DNA from: Rhizobium sp. 007
GTDB taxonomy: Bacteria > Pseudomonadota > Alphaproteobacteria > Rhizobiales > Rhizobiaceae
Direction: 5' to 3'
DNA: 64,000 bases
Assembly: GCF_015353075.1 (NCBI RefSeq)
Contig: NZ_CP064187.1
Span: 3,616,501-3,680,500, forward strand
Positions 1-9,741 of this stretch are shown one piece after another; within the stretch, counting starts at the first letter, position 1, and each line of letters opens with the position of its first letter. A program made the translations under genes and the position numbers. The notes under the pieces were generated by a model that had not been told where the DNA came from, made no database searches, and saw only the letters and a program-made list of their open reading frames with translations.

Positions 1-662
1 CCGAGACGTTGCAGCGGTATGCCCTTGCGGGTCTGCTCCAGCTTCTCCGGCGAGGAATAACGCCCGTGGAAGTCGGTTTCGATCGTGCCGGGCGACACGC
101 AATTGACCCGGATCGCATCCGGCGCCAACTCGCGTGCGAGCGCTTTAGAATAAGTGGCGACGAAAGCCTTGGCGGCGGAATAGATTGCCGAACCGGGACT
201 GCCGCCGGTCAGCGCCGAGATGGAAACCGTATTGACGATCGCCGCCCCGTGGGCTGCCCGCAACGCCGGCAGCAGCGCACGCGTGAGTTCGACGACAGAT
301 GTCTGGTTGAGTCTGACGATCGTGTCGTATTCCCTATCGGTCAACGTGTCTGCCAAAAACCGGCCGACCATGGTGCCGGCATTGTTGACGAGTGCGTGTA
401 CGATGCCGAAAGTATCCAGAGCTTTCGCTGCGAAAGCGGCAGTGCCGTTCGGCGCGAGAAAATCGGCTGCAACGAGAACCGCACGCCGCTCCTGCTCTGC
501 CGTCAGCAGGAAATCCGGCAAATCCCTTTCGCTGTTGCGGCCAGTGTGAACCAGGACGTGCGCGCCGCAATCCAGGAACTGCCGCGCGACTTCGAGGCCG
601 ATTCCACGTCCTGCTCCGGTCACCACAACATTGCGATTCTCAAAAAGCTTGGGATGAAACAC
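1..662 (-). CDS. SDR-family NAD(P)-dependent oxidoreductase, truncated by window edge
   Basis: Short-chain dehydrogenase/reductase; 220 codons are visible and the C-terminus lies outside the window. Reading starts at GTG 662, preceded by a GGAGGG ribosome site about 8 nt upstream. The Rossmann cofactor motif TGAGRGIG is near residue 13, the NNAG motif near residue 94, and the catalytic Ser...Tyr-x-x-x-Lys appears as S...YSAAK, followed by the usual N-C-V-S-P-G segment. The substrate cannot be told from the sequence. It is divergent from the DeoR-type regulator at 757, with a 94-nt gap. Sugar or polyol dehydrogenases often sit next to DeoR regulators, so control by that regulator is possible but is inference. 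Confidence 0.88.
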   Translation of the reverse strand, partial: MFHPKLFENRNVVVTGAGRGIGLEVARQFLDCGAHVLVHTGRNSERDLPDFLLTAEQERRAVLVAADFLAPNGTAAFAAKALDTFGIVHALVNNAGTMVGRFLADTLTDREYDTIVRLNQTSVVELTRALLPALRAAHGAAIVNTVSISALTGGSPGSAIYSAAKAFVATYSKALARELAPDAIRVNCVSPGTIETDFHGRYSSPEKLEQTRKGIPLQRL

Positions 663-756
663 GCTTGAACCCTCCCGGCTCCGGCCGCCAGTCGCCGATT
701 GCGCAATTTTCGCTTTAACATATGATCCGGCCCAACGAAAGAAAGGGAGCGAAACC

Positions 757-1533
757 ATGTTTCTGTCCGGACGGCAGGCGGAGATCCTCGATATCGCCAA
801 AGCGGAAGGCCGCGTGCTGGTCGAAGATCTGGCATCGCGCTTCTCCGTGACGCCGCAGACCATCCGCAAGGATCTGAACGATCTTTGCGATGGGCATGTG
901 CTGACGCGCATTCACGGCGGAGCGATTTTTCCTGGCGGGACGGAGAACGTGAAATACGAGGCGCGCCGCTCGATCGCCGCTAGCGAAAAACTCGCGATCG
1001 GCCGCGCGACCGCTGATCTCATTCCCGACAAAGCCTCGCTCTTTATCAATATCGGAACGACGACCGAGGCCGTCGGGGAAGCGCTCGTCGACCATCAGGA
1101 ATTGATGGTGATCACCAATAACATCAACGTTGCCAGCCGCTTGCGCCTTTTTCCCTCGATCGAGGTCGTCATCGCGGGCGGCGTGGTGCGCCATTCGGAT
1201 GGCGGCATCGTCGGCGAAGCAGCCGTCGATTTCATCCGGCAGTTCAAAGTCGATTACGCCGTCATCGGCGCTTCGGCGATCGATCCGGACGGTGCGCTTC
1301 TCGACTTCGATTTCCGCGAGGTGAAGGTCGCGCAGGCAATCATGGCGAATGCGCGCCACGTCGTCCTCGTTGCCGACTCCACCAAGTTCGAGCGCACAGC
1401 TCCGGTGCGCATCGGCCATCTGTCACAGGTCCACACCTTCGTCACCGACGACTGCAATGTCGAATCCCTCAGGAAGGTCTGCGCGGAAAGCGGCATCAAT
1501 CTGATCGAAACCTCGGAAAAAGAATTGTCGTAG
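757..1533 (+). CDS. DeoR/GlpR-family transcriptional regulator
   Basis: 258 aa, the usual length of DeoR-family repressors. The N-terminal winged helix-turn-helix (about residues 5-60) contains the family signature around V-x-P-Q-T-I-R-K-D-L and I-H-G-G-A. The C-terminal sugar-phosphate sensor domain has I-N-I-G-T-T-T near residue 91 and N-N-I-N near 115. An AAGGGAG ribosome site lies just ahead of the ATG. A glpD remnant follows directly (1614), and DeoR-type regulators next to glpD in rhizobia are GlpR, sensing glycerol 3-phosphate, so glpR is the best guess. The regulator is intact although its target is destroyed. Confidence 0.9.
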   Translation: MFLSGRQAEILDIAKAEGRVLVEDLASRFSVTPQTIRKDLNDLCDGHVLTRIHGGAIFPGGTENVKYEARRSIAASEKLAIGRATADLIPDKASLFINIGTTTEAVGEALVDHQELMVITNNINVASRLRLFPSIEVVIAGGVVRHSDGGIVGEAAVDFIRQFKVDYAVIGASAIDPDGALLDFDFREVKVAQAIMANARHVVLVADSTKFERTAPVRIGHLSQVHTFVTDDCNVESLRKVCAESGINLIETSEKELS

Positions 1534-1537
1534 AGCG

Positions 1538-1587
1538 TTCGTTTGACATTCGGTTTTCTTCGTTTTAGGCGCTATATTGTTTCGTTT
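1538..1587 (+). promoter_or_regulatory. Three spaced TTCGTTT direct repeats, candidate DeoR/GlpR operator
   Basis: TTCGTTT occurs at 1538-1544, 1559-1565 and 1581-1587, with starts 21 and 22 nt apart (two helical turns), immediately before the glpD remnant. Directly repeated T-T-C-G-T-T motifs are typical of DeoR-family operators. The assignment to the upstream regulator is inferred from position. Confidence 0.5.
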
Positions 1588-1613
1588 GATAGCCTGAGAC
1601 TTGGAGAGCAATC

Positions 1614-1661
1614 GTGTGCAGCCAGATCTTCGACCTCTTCGTGATTGGCGGCGGGATCAAC
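1614..1661 (+). pseudogene. glpD: glpD 5' remnant (glycerol-3-phosphate dehydrogenase, first ~16 codons)
   Basis: From GTG 1614 the reading is V-C-S-Q-I-F-D-L-F-V-I-G-G-G-I-N, the start of the FAD-binding fold of aerobic glycerol-3-phosphate dehydrogenase (D-L-F-V-I-G-G-G-I-N-G). Similarity stops after the Asn codon at 1661, where sequence matching a Tn3-family transposase begins. A GGAGAG ribosome site precedes the start. The matching C-terminal end lies at 3997-4116, so the roughly 450 central codons of glpD are missing. FAD-dependent glycerol 3-phosphate oxidation through this gene copy is lost. Confidence 0.75.
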
Positions 1662-1663
1662 GA

Positions 1664-2095
1664 GCTATGGCAAGGAACGGGTTGCTGGTCGAGATCGCCA
1701 GCGCCTCGATCGAGGATCCGTCCGGGCGCATCTGCGATGTTATTTTCCCGATCGTCGGCAAGGACAAGCTGGCGGCGATCGTCAAGGAGAGCCACGCGGG
1801 GCGCTTGATCGGCGCATATATAAGGTGATGCGGTCATCCTGGGCCAATCATACCGACGCATCTGCCCAGCCTGCTGCTTTCGGTTCTGGAATTCCGGTCG
1901 AACAACACTGTGTGGCGTCCGATGCTAGTGGCGCTGGATTGGATCAGGAGCAAGGTGGATGATGGCTGCCGGTTCGTGCCGATGGAGGATGTGCCGATTG
2001 ACGAGGTTATTGCGGCCAGATGGCGCAATTCCGTCATAGATGACGATGGCCGTGTGAACCGGATCAGCTATGAGCTTTGCGTCCTCACCCGGTAA
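1664..2095 (+). pseudogene. Tn3-family transposase (tnpA) internal fragment, frameshifted
   Basis: The translation matches, from memory, an N-terminal-to-middle part of Tn3-family TnpA: first ...F-P-I-V-G-K-D-K-L...K-E-S-H-A, then R-R-I-Y-K-V-M-R-S-S-W-A-N-H, then L-E-F-R-S-N-N-T-V-W-R-P-M-L-V-A-L-D-W-I. These pieces lie in different frames: one shift near 1798 and a compensating one near 1850. The segment has neither the start nor the DDE catalytic C-terminal domain of a full TnpA (about 1000 aa), and it stops at TAA 2093 right after ...C-V-L-T-R. It is non-functional and marks a mobile element that landed in glpD. Confidence 0.8.
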
Positions 2096-2124
2096 TCTGT
2101 GCTTCCAGTGGACGTCCAGTGTAA

Positions 2125-2721
2125 TCAGCTACGGCTGGCGGCGACTAGGGCATGCGCTGCATCACGGAGCAATCCAGTTGCCTCGCCGGGTTCAAACAGC
2201 TGCATGCTGACAAAGGCGCCGTTGATCAGAACCGCCAGTTGGCCGGCGAGCCGATCGGGTGCGGCAACCGCCAGCCCCTCGGCGATGGTCTTCAGACGCC
2301 GCCGCATCTCGCGCATGTGGGCTTCGGCGACCTTGCGGGCGGGGTGATCCGCTTCGGGGAACTCGGCCGCGGTATTGATCTGCGGGCAGCCCCGGTAATT
2401 TTCCCGCCCGACCCGTTCGCCGATCCACTCGAAATGGGCGACAAGCTCGGCCCAGGCATCGTCCGGATGCCGTTCCCTCACTCGATCCCAGGTGCTCCAA
2501 AAGTCCAGGTCCTCACGCTTGAGGAAGGCCGCGATGAGGTCGTCCTTCGTGCCGAAATGGCGATAGAGGCTGGTTTTGGCCACACCGGACTTTTCGACCA
2601 CAAGATCGACGCCGACGGCGCGCACGCCGCGCCGGTAAAAGAGTTCCGACGCTGCCTCGAGAATCCTGTCCCGCACCTCGTTGCCGCCTGAGGCAGGAGA
2701 GTTCGTTGTGCTTTTCGTCAT
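2125..2721 (-). CDS. TetR/AcrR-family transcriptional repressor
   Basis: 198 aa. The N-terminal helix-turn-helix domain (about residues 15-60) shows the family pattern R-D-R-I-L-E-A-A-S-E-L-F, G-V-R-A-V-G-V and S-L-Y-R-H-F-G-T-K-D-D-L. The C-terminal ligand domain is of the TetR_C type seen in repressors of small oxidoreductase genes (R-G-C-P-Q-I-N near residue 117). The start at ATG 2721 is chosen because upstream in-frame sequence belongs to the divergent oxidoreductase gene and covers the operator. It probably represses itself and the gene at 2825. It lies between the tnpA fragment and the terminal repeat at 3957-3996, so it appears to be a transposon passenger. Confidence 0.88.
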   Translation of the reverse strand: MTKSTTNSPASGGNEVRDRILEAASELFYRRGVRAVGVDLVVEKSGVAKTSLYRHFGTKDDLIAAFLKREDLDFWSTWDRVRERHPDDAWAELVAHFEWIGERVGRENYRGCPQINTAAEFPEADHPARKVAEAHMREMRRRLKTIAEGLAVAAPDRLAGQLAVLINGAFVSMQLFEPGEATGLLRDAAHALVAASRS

Positions 2722-2768
2722 TCGTGCACCTCCAATTCCGCGACCATAACAGCAAACGGATTGACACG

Positions 2769-2810
2769 CTACAGACCTGTATGTTTTGGTAGATACAGAC
2801 AGGTCTGTAG
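2769..2810. promoter_or_regulatory. Divergent TetR-type operator: perfect 12-bp inverted repeat
   Basis: CTACAGACCTGT (2769-2780) and its exact reverse complement (2799-2810) are separated by 18 nt. Each arm is also part of a palindromic half-site: 2770-2781 reads TACAG-ac-CTGTA, and 2794-2809 reads TACAGAC-ag-GTCTGTA. A consensus -35 hexamer TTGACA is at 2761-2766, directed to the oxidoreductase gene, so bound repressor would cover the promoter. This is the only strong dyad in the tetR/oxidoreductase intergenic region. Confidence 0.8.
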
Positions 2811-2824
2811 CGAAGGAGAGAGCA

Positions 2825-3868
2825 ATGACCATCGATAAAACTGACATCACGAAGACAACCCAATCCGTCGCGGTCTTGGGAGCGAACGGCCATACCGGTC
2901 GTTTTGTTGTGACCGAGCTGTTGCGGCGCGGTCTGAAACCGATCGCCATCGGACGGAATGCCGAGAGGCTGGCGGCTGCGGGCTTTCCGGAGCGCGGCAT
3001 CCAATGCCGCGAAGCAGTTGTCGAGGATGATGGGGCTTTGGACAGGGCGCTCGCCGGCGCGGCGGCGGTTATCAACTGCGCAGGCCCGTTCATGGATACG
3101 GCCGACGCGGTGGCGCGTGCCGCGTTGCGGGCGGGGATTCATTATCTCGACGTGACGGCAGAGCAGCCGAGCGTACAAGCCACGTTCGAGCGCCACGAGG
3201 TCGCAGCCCGGAAAGCAGGCGTGGCCATCATCCCGGCCATGGGTTTCTATGGCGGCCTGGCCGACCTGCTCGTGGCGGCCGTCATGGACGAGTGGGAGCA
3301 CGCCGACACCATCGAAATCCGAGTTGCGCTCGACAGCTGGCTCCCGACGAGAGGCACACGTGTGACCGGAGAAAAAAACACCGCGCGGCGCCTGGCCGTC
3401 AGCGGCGGGCAGCTGGAGCCGGTGCATCAACCGCCTGCCGAAAGGGTGTCGATCCTACCGGCCCCGTTCGGCCGGCAGACGTTTGTCGAACTTCCCTTTT
3501 CGGAGGTGCCGCTGATAGCCCGTCACGTCCGGACGAAGGAGCTGCACACCTTTCTCAGCACAATCGCCCTGCGGGATGTTCGTGATCCATCGACGCCTCC
3601 GCCGCAGGCGGTCGACGAAACCGGGCGTTCGGCGCAGCGCTTCGCGGTAGAGGTGATCGTCGCGCAGGGTGACATGCGCCGCCGGATCGTCGCGCAGGGG
3701 CAGGACATCTACGCCGTCTCGGCGCCGATTATCTGCGAAGCGGTCCAGCGTATCCTGTCGAGGGATATCCGCGATGTCGGCGCAAAGCCGCCGGCAGCCA
3801 TTTTCAATGCCGCCAGCTTCCTGCAGGCGCTCGGCCCGGATCTGTCGGTCGAGATATCGGAAACTTAG
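2825..3868 (+). CDS. Saccharopine dehydrogenase-like NAD(P)-binding oxidoreductase
   Basis: 347 aa. The N-terminal Rossmann domain has G-A-N-G-H-T-G-R near residue 20, followed by a segment typical of the saccharopine-dehydrogenase/trans-acting enoyl reductase superfamily (V-I-N-C-A-G-P-F-M near residue 80, then H-Y-L-D-V-T-A-E-Q). The start at ATG 2825 is preceded by GGAGAGAG. It is divergent from the tetR gene across a strong operator and followed by a hairpin terminator, so it forms a self-contained repressor/enzyme cassette. The substrate is unknown. It could detoxify a xenobiotic that acts as the TetR ligand, but that is inference. Confidence 0.8.
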   Translation: MTIDKTDITKTTQSVAVLGANGHTGRFVVTELLRRGLKPIAIGRNAERLAAAGFPERGIQCREAVVEDDGALDRALAGAAAVINCAGPFMDTADAVARAALRAGIHYLDVTAEQPSVQATFERHEVAARKAGVAIIPAMGFYGGLADLLVAAVMDEWEHADTIEIRVALDSWLPTRGTRVTGEKNTARRLAVSGGQLEPVHQPPAERVSILPAPFGRQTFVELPFSEVPLIARHVRTKELHTFLSTIALRDVRDPSTPPPQAVDETGRSAQRFAVEVIVAQGDMRRRIVAQGQDIYAVSAPIICEAVQRILSRDIRDVGAKPPAAIFNAASFLQALGPDLSVEISET

Positions 3869-3890
3869 TTCGGAAACCTCAGATTTTCAG

Positions 3891-3920
3891 AAAGTCCCTC
3901 ACAATGGCGTGGGGGACTTT
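3891..3920 (+). terminator. Rho-independent terminator after the oxidoreductase gene
   Basis: An 11-bp stem (AAAGTCCCTCA with TGGGGGACTTT, one G-T pair) with an 8-nt loop, 22 nt after the stop codon. Confidence 0.7.
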
Positions 3921-3956
3921 AATTCTCCCGCGTATCCGCAGCTTCGGGCCGACGGG

Positions 3957-3996
3957 GCCTTAAGGTAGCAAATCGCCCCCTCCCGCAAACGACCCC
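3957..3996. repeat. Tn3-family terminal inverted repeat (Tn5393-like end)
   Basis: Read on the minus strand from 3996, the sequence begins GGGGTCGTTTGCGGGAGG and continues GGGCG, then a short divergent stretch and CTACC-TTAAGGC. From memory this matches the outer ~23 bases, and then the C-T-A-C...T-A-A-G-G-C pattern, of the Tn5393-type terminal repeat. The outer end lies exactly where glpD coding resumes (3997). The partner repeat on the left was not found and was presumably lost with the 5' part of tnpA and the middle of glpD. Confidence 0.7.
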
Positions 3997-4116
3997 GAAT
4001 AGGCCGTCATCGCTCAAGACATCCTGTGGCGAAGGACCAAGAACGGGCTATATCTGCAAATGGATGAGGCGGCTGCCCTGGACAGCTACATGCGGGCGAT
4101 TGCAGCGGCCGCCTAA
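3997..4116 (+). pseudogene. glpD: glpD 3' remnant (C-terminal ~38 codons)
   Basis: In frame the DNA reads E-(stop TAG at 4000-4002, where Trp is expected)-A-V-I-A-Q-D-I-L-W-R-R-T-K-N-G-L-Y-L and so on to TAA 4114-4116. The D-[IV]-L-W-R-R-[ST]-K segment is the conserved C-terminal region of GlpD. Together with the N-terminal piece at 1614-1661 it shows that this locus was once an intact glpR-glpD unit. Its last codons overlap the stop codon of the convergent soxR gene. Confidence 0.72.
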
Positions 4117-4574
4117 GCCTCCTCCAGCAGGCGCGCACCGGTTCCCTCTTTCCCAAGCTTGTCGCAGGGATTGCGCAACGGGCAGCTTTCGATCGACAGG
4201 CAACCACAGCCGATGCAACCGGTCAAACGATCGCGAAGCAACGTCAGCCGCTTGATCCGCGAATCCAGATCGTCCTTCCACATCTGCGAGAGCTTCTGCC
4301 AGTCACCCGCAGTTGGGGTGCGCCCCTGCGGCAGCGTATCGAAGGCCGCCTGAATTTCGGCCAGCGGTATGCCGACCCTCTGCGCCACCTTGATGATGCC
4401 GAGACGGCGCAGGACATCGCGCCCGTAACGCCGCTGGTTGCCGCGCGACCGCATGCTCGAAATCAGGCCTTTGGCCTCGTAGAAATGCAGCGCCGAGACG
4501 GCCAGTCCGCTACGCTCTGCCACTTCGCCTACAGTGAGAAGCCTGCTGAAATTGGTCGACGAACTTGTTTGCAT
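4113..4574 (-). CDS. soxR: Redox-sensitive transcriptional activator SoxR (MerR family)
   Basis: 153 aa, the normal SoxR length. The N-terminal MerR winged helix ([11 protein letters not shown] near residue 10, A-L-H-F-Y-E near 25, N-Q-R-R-Y near 42) is followed by a dimerisation helix and the [2Fe-2S] ligand set C-I-G-C-G-C-L...C-P-L (CX2CXCX5C) near residue 118. SoxR senses redox-cycling drugs or superoxide by oxidation of the cluster. The start ATG 4574 has a GAGGTC ribosome site and lies just inside the sox box. It is divergent from an FMN reductase gene, a known kind of SoxR target. Confidence 0.95.
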   Translation of the reverse strand: MQTSSSTNFSRLLTVGEVAERSGLAVSALHFYEAKGLISSMRSRGNQRRYGRDVLRRLGIIKVAQRVGIPLAEIQAAFDTLPQGRTPTAGDWQKLSQMWKDDLDSRIKRLTLLRDRLTGCIGCGCLSIESCPLRNPCDKLGKEGTGARLLEEA

Positions 4575-4575
4575 A

Positions 4576-4606
4576 TTGACCTCAATATTGGTTGAGGTTT
4601 TATAAG
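4576..4606 (+). promoter_or_regulatory. SoxR-type promoter with sox box and 19-bp spacer
   Basis: The -35 element TTGACC (4576-4581) and -10 element TATAAG (4601-4606) are 19 bp apart, the over-long spacer typical of MerR/SoxR-activated promoters. Between and across them is the dyad ACCTCAA-N6-TTGAGGT (4579-4598), the classical sox-box layout. It would drive the FMN reductase gene at 4641 and lies immediately upstream of soxR on the other strand. Confidence 0.85.
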
Positions 4607-4640
4607 CCAAGCTCCTTGCAGCGTAAAGAAGGGGCAATAT

Positions 4641-5214
4641 ATGCAAACAGCCATCAAAATCGGCGTCATCTACGGAAGCATACGCGGGCCGGATCTGCGA
4701 CCGGGTGGTGAAATGGCTGACCCGGCAGCTCACGCTCTACCCGCTGATCGACCTCGATATCATCGATCCGCTCGACTTCGATCTGCCTGCCCGGCATGAT
4801 AGCGATCATCCGGAAATAGAGCGTCTCGCCTCTCGTCTGAATGCGGCAGATGCCTTCATCGTCGTCACGCCGGAATATAACCACAGCTTCACAGCGGCAC
4901 TCAAATTCGTGCTCGATTCGTTCAACGAACCCTGGCACGGCAAACCTGTAGCCTTCGTATCCTATGGAGGCATCTCGGGCGGTCTGCGTGCTGTCGAACA
5001 GCTGCGGCTTGTCTTCGCCGAACTCCATGCCGTCACCATACGTGACACCGTGAGCATTGCGGCACCTTGGAACCGTTTCGATGAAGACGGCAACCTCGAG
5101 CGGCCCGAAGACGCGCTCAAGCTTCTCGCCAGGACGATGGCAAGGCTGCAATGGTGGGCGCATGCGTTGTCCGCCGCGCGCGCCGAGCGACCTTATCGAA
5201 ACATCGCCGCCTGA
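4641..5214 (+). pseudogene. NADPH-dependent FMN reductase, frameshifted near the N-terminus
   Basis: From ATG 4641 the protein reads [15 protein letters not shown]. The frame is then lost at 4686 and homology continues in another frame as [11 protein letters not shown] and onward to 5214. The pattern fits loss of 2 nt in the expected R-E-G-R codons. The rest is a complete flavodoxin-like NADPH:FMN reductase (T-P-E-Y-N-H-S near residue 83, V-S-Y-G-G-I-S-G-G near 115). It lies behind a SoxR promoter and is probably an oxidative-stress gene. It may be a true pseudogene or a sequence error; translation from GTG 4705 would lack the FMN phosphate-binding loop. Confidence 0.75.
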
Positions 5215-5435
5215 ACCACGCCTGTTTCCGTTCCCGGCAGGTACGGAAACGCCGGCGAGCACCCGGGCTGGCCTATGTCCGAGTGTTCGCCCGGTGCATA
5301 TGTTAGCATTCCCGCCCGATGGCCGGCGAAGATGGATCGCGCGCTCGTCCACATGCCGGCGGTCCCAAAGCAGCGCCCTTGTCCTACGCGCCATCATGTC
5401 CTAGGCCTGAGGAAAAGCAGACAGGCGAGGCACGA

Positions 5436-6620
5436 ATGGAGAGAGATCGGAGGCTGGCAGGTGCCGATGCCATGCGTGCGGCCGCGTGCCTGCTCGTGCT
5501 CATTCATCATCTTGTCCTGCGCATCGACATCAATCAGGTGGATCCCGCCGCGCAATCGGCCTTGGTCATTGCCCGCTTCGGCAATTTCGGCGTGGCGATC
5601 TTCTTTGTTCTAAGCGGCTATCTGCTTGCGCGGCCTTTCTGGCGAGCTCTCGATGAGCACCGCCCATTGCCGGGTATGAAAACTTACGCCATACATCGTG
5701 CGGCACGCATCCTGCCTGGCTACTGGGTGGCGCTGACCGCAGGCTTCGTTTTGAGCATCACGCTGCTCGGAGATCCACCAACGGCCGAGCTCGGCATGCG
5801 TTATGCCGCAGGCTTCCTTTTGATGAGCCAGTGGCATTGGCGCACTTTGTTTCCGGTCGAAGGGAACGGGCCGCTTTGGTCGATTCCATTCGAAGCGACC
5901 TGTTATGTTTTGCTGCCGGCGTTCATGCTCGCTCTTCATCACTTCAGCCGCCCGCTGCCGCGCTTGTCCACGCGTCTCCTTTGGCTTGGCGCCATAGCGA
6001 CCGCTCTTGTCTTGCACTGGTTAATCGTCAACGCCTTGCAGCCGGACCACGTGCAGCGCGGCTGGCAGTTCGGCATGGCGGGCGGTGCGAAGGAATGGAT
6101 GCCGCGTTACAATCCGATCGGCTTCTTTGCGATTTTCGCGCTCGGTATCCTTGCTTCCGGCGTCGAGACAATCCTGCCGAAGCGAAGGGTAGCCCTCTTC
6201 GATGTCCTCGCCTGTCTCGCCATAGCCGGTAGCGTCGCTGCCCTCGTCTCGTCCGCAGGCGGGCCTTGGGAGGCCTATGGCTGGCTCGGAATTCCTTATA
6301 GCTTTCCGCTCTTTCCGATCGCTATTGCAGTGGCGCTTGTCGCGCTGGCGCGCTCGCTATGGCTTGGGAACTGTCTCGATAGTCGAGCGGTCCGCTTCAC
6401 CGCGAAAATTTCGTTCGGCATCTATATCTGGCAGGATCCGGTCATTTCAGCCGTGAAGGCGCTTTTTCCTTCCGCCTTCGGCCCGATCAGCGACGATCTT
6501 CTCTACGGCTGGCTGCTCTGGTCGCTCCTCGCAGCAGCCCTTGTGTTCGTCATCGGAAGCCTCAGCTATATTTTCGTCGAACGGCCGGTCTTAGTGAAAG
6601 TCCATGCCGTTCCACGTTAA
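5436..6620 (+). CDS. Acyltransferase 3 (OafA/NodX-type) integral membrane protein
   Basis: 394 aa from ATG 5436. About ten hydrophobic segments span the protein, and the first helix carries the family signature Arg...His (M-R-A-A-A-C-L-L-V-L-I-H-H near residue 14), then F-G-N-F-G-V-A-I-F-F-V-L-S-G-Y-L near residue 48. The ending F-V-E-R-P is the classical acyltransferase-3 terminus. Members transfer acyl groups from the cytoplasm to sugars of lipopolysaccharide, exopolysaccharide or peptidoglycan. The acceptor here is unknown. It stands alone, with no polysaccharide genes nearby. A longer in-frame reading from 5319 lacks family similarity. Confidence 0.85.
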   Translation: MERDRRLAGADAMRAAACLLVLIHHLVLRIDINQVDPAAQSALVIARFGNFGVAIFFVLSGYLLARPFWRALDEHRPLPGMKTYAIHRAARILPGYWVALTAGFVLSITLLGDPPTAELGMRYAAGFLLMSQWHWRTLFPVEGNGPLWSIPFEATCYVLLPAFMLALHHFSRPLPRLSTRLLWLGAIATALVLHWLIVNALQPDHVQRGWQFGMAGGAKEWMPRYNPIGFFAIFALGILASGVETILPKRRVALFDVLACLAIAGSVAALVSSAGGPWEAYGWLGIPYSFPLFPIAIAVALVALARSLWLGNCLDSRAVRFTAKISFGIYIWQDPVISAVKALFPSAFGPISDDLLYGWLLWSLLAAALVFVIGSLSYIFVERPVLVKVHAVPR

Positions 6621-6641
6621 GCCGGCCCCTGCCGCAAACAA

Positions 6642-6665
6642 AAAGCGGCCCGCTAAGGCCGCTTT
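6642..6665 (-). terminator. Terminator of the atp operon
   Basis: A perfect 9-bp stem AAAGCGGCC / GGCCGCTTT with a 6-nt loop, followed on the minus strand by TTGTTTG. It lies 24 nt beyond the atpC stop. Confidence 0.8.
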
Positions 6666-6688
6666 AGGTCATTTCGTTGCAATCTCGA

Positions 6689-7096
6689 TCAGTCCTGCTG
6701 GACGATGCCGTGCAGATGCGTCAGTTCCATGATGAAATGCTCGAGCTTGGACTTGTGCTCGTGATGCAGGGCATCCTCAAGCTCCTTCTTCGCAGCCTCG
6801 ATACGACGGGTCAACTCGTCCTTGCTCAGGTCCTCGACCGCGACAGCGGATTCTGCAAGCAGCGTGCAACCGGTCGGCAGGATGTCGGCGAAGCCGCCGA
6901 AAACAACGTAGTCCTGCTTGGAGCCGCCGCTGGAGCGGACGCTGACGATGCCCGGCTTGATGGTCGTCATCGTCGGGGCGTGGTGCGCCATGACGGTCAT
7001 CTCGCCCTCGGTTGCCGGAATGACAACTTCCGTCACCATCTCCGACAGGAGCAGGCGCTCCGGAGATACGAGTTCAAAATTGAAATTGTCAGCCAT
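6689..7096 (-). CDS. atpC: ATP synthase F1 subunit epsilon
   Basis: 135 aa. An N-terminal beta-sandwich domain (F-E-L-V-S-P-E near residue 7, the P-A-T-E-G-E-M-T-V segment near 27, H-H-A-P near 38) is followed by a short C-terminal helical region. Epsilon belongs to the central rotor stalk and inhibits ATP hydrolysis. It is the last gene of the atp operon. Its ATG overlaps the TGA of the small gene upstream (TGATG at 7094-7098), which indicates translational coupling. A strong terminator follows. Confidence 0.97.
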   Translation of the reverse strand: MADNFNFELVSPERLLLSEMVTEVVIPATEGEMTVMAHHAPTMTTIKPGIVSVRSSGGSKQDYVVFGGFADILPTGCTLLAESAVAVEDLSKDELTRRIEAAKKELEDALHHEHKSKLEHFIMELTHLHGIVQQD

Positions 7097-7334
7097 CAGT
7101 GACTTACCTTCTCGGCTATGGCCTTTGCATCTTGCAGTTTGGTCCCGCAGAACGGGCAGTGCATTATCGCCTGATCGAGATATCCCAGACCTTCCTCGGT
7201 CTGGACCAAACCCACTACCATCATCAGCACGCCGTTATCTGCTCTGTAAACGGTCGGCGCCGCCGGGGCGGGAAGTCCTGCCACGACTTCCTTCAGGGAG
7301 TCGCAGCAGAAAATCTCGTCACGAGCTTCGTTCA

Positions 7335-7335
<1 letters not shown>
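7096..7335 (-). CDS. Small zinc-knuckle-like protein embedded between atpD and atpC
   Basis: 79 aa from ATG 7335; an in-frame TTG three bases earlier is less likely. Metal-ligand candidates are a C-C-D-S motif near residue 9 and C-P-F-C-G-T-K-L near residue 60, a layout seen in small single-zinc-ribbon proteins of unknown function. Both ends are coupled: its ATG overlaps the atpD stop and its TGA overlaps the atpC start. It is not an F1 subunit, and a gene here is not part of the usual atpHAGDC order. The function is unknown; the junctions suggest it is translated in step with the ATPase subunits. Confidence 0.8.
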
Positions 7336-9715
<2,380 letters not shown>

Positions 9716-9741
9716 CCGTTTTCCGTCCTAATTAGGTGCGA

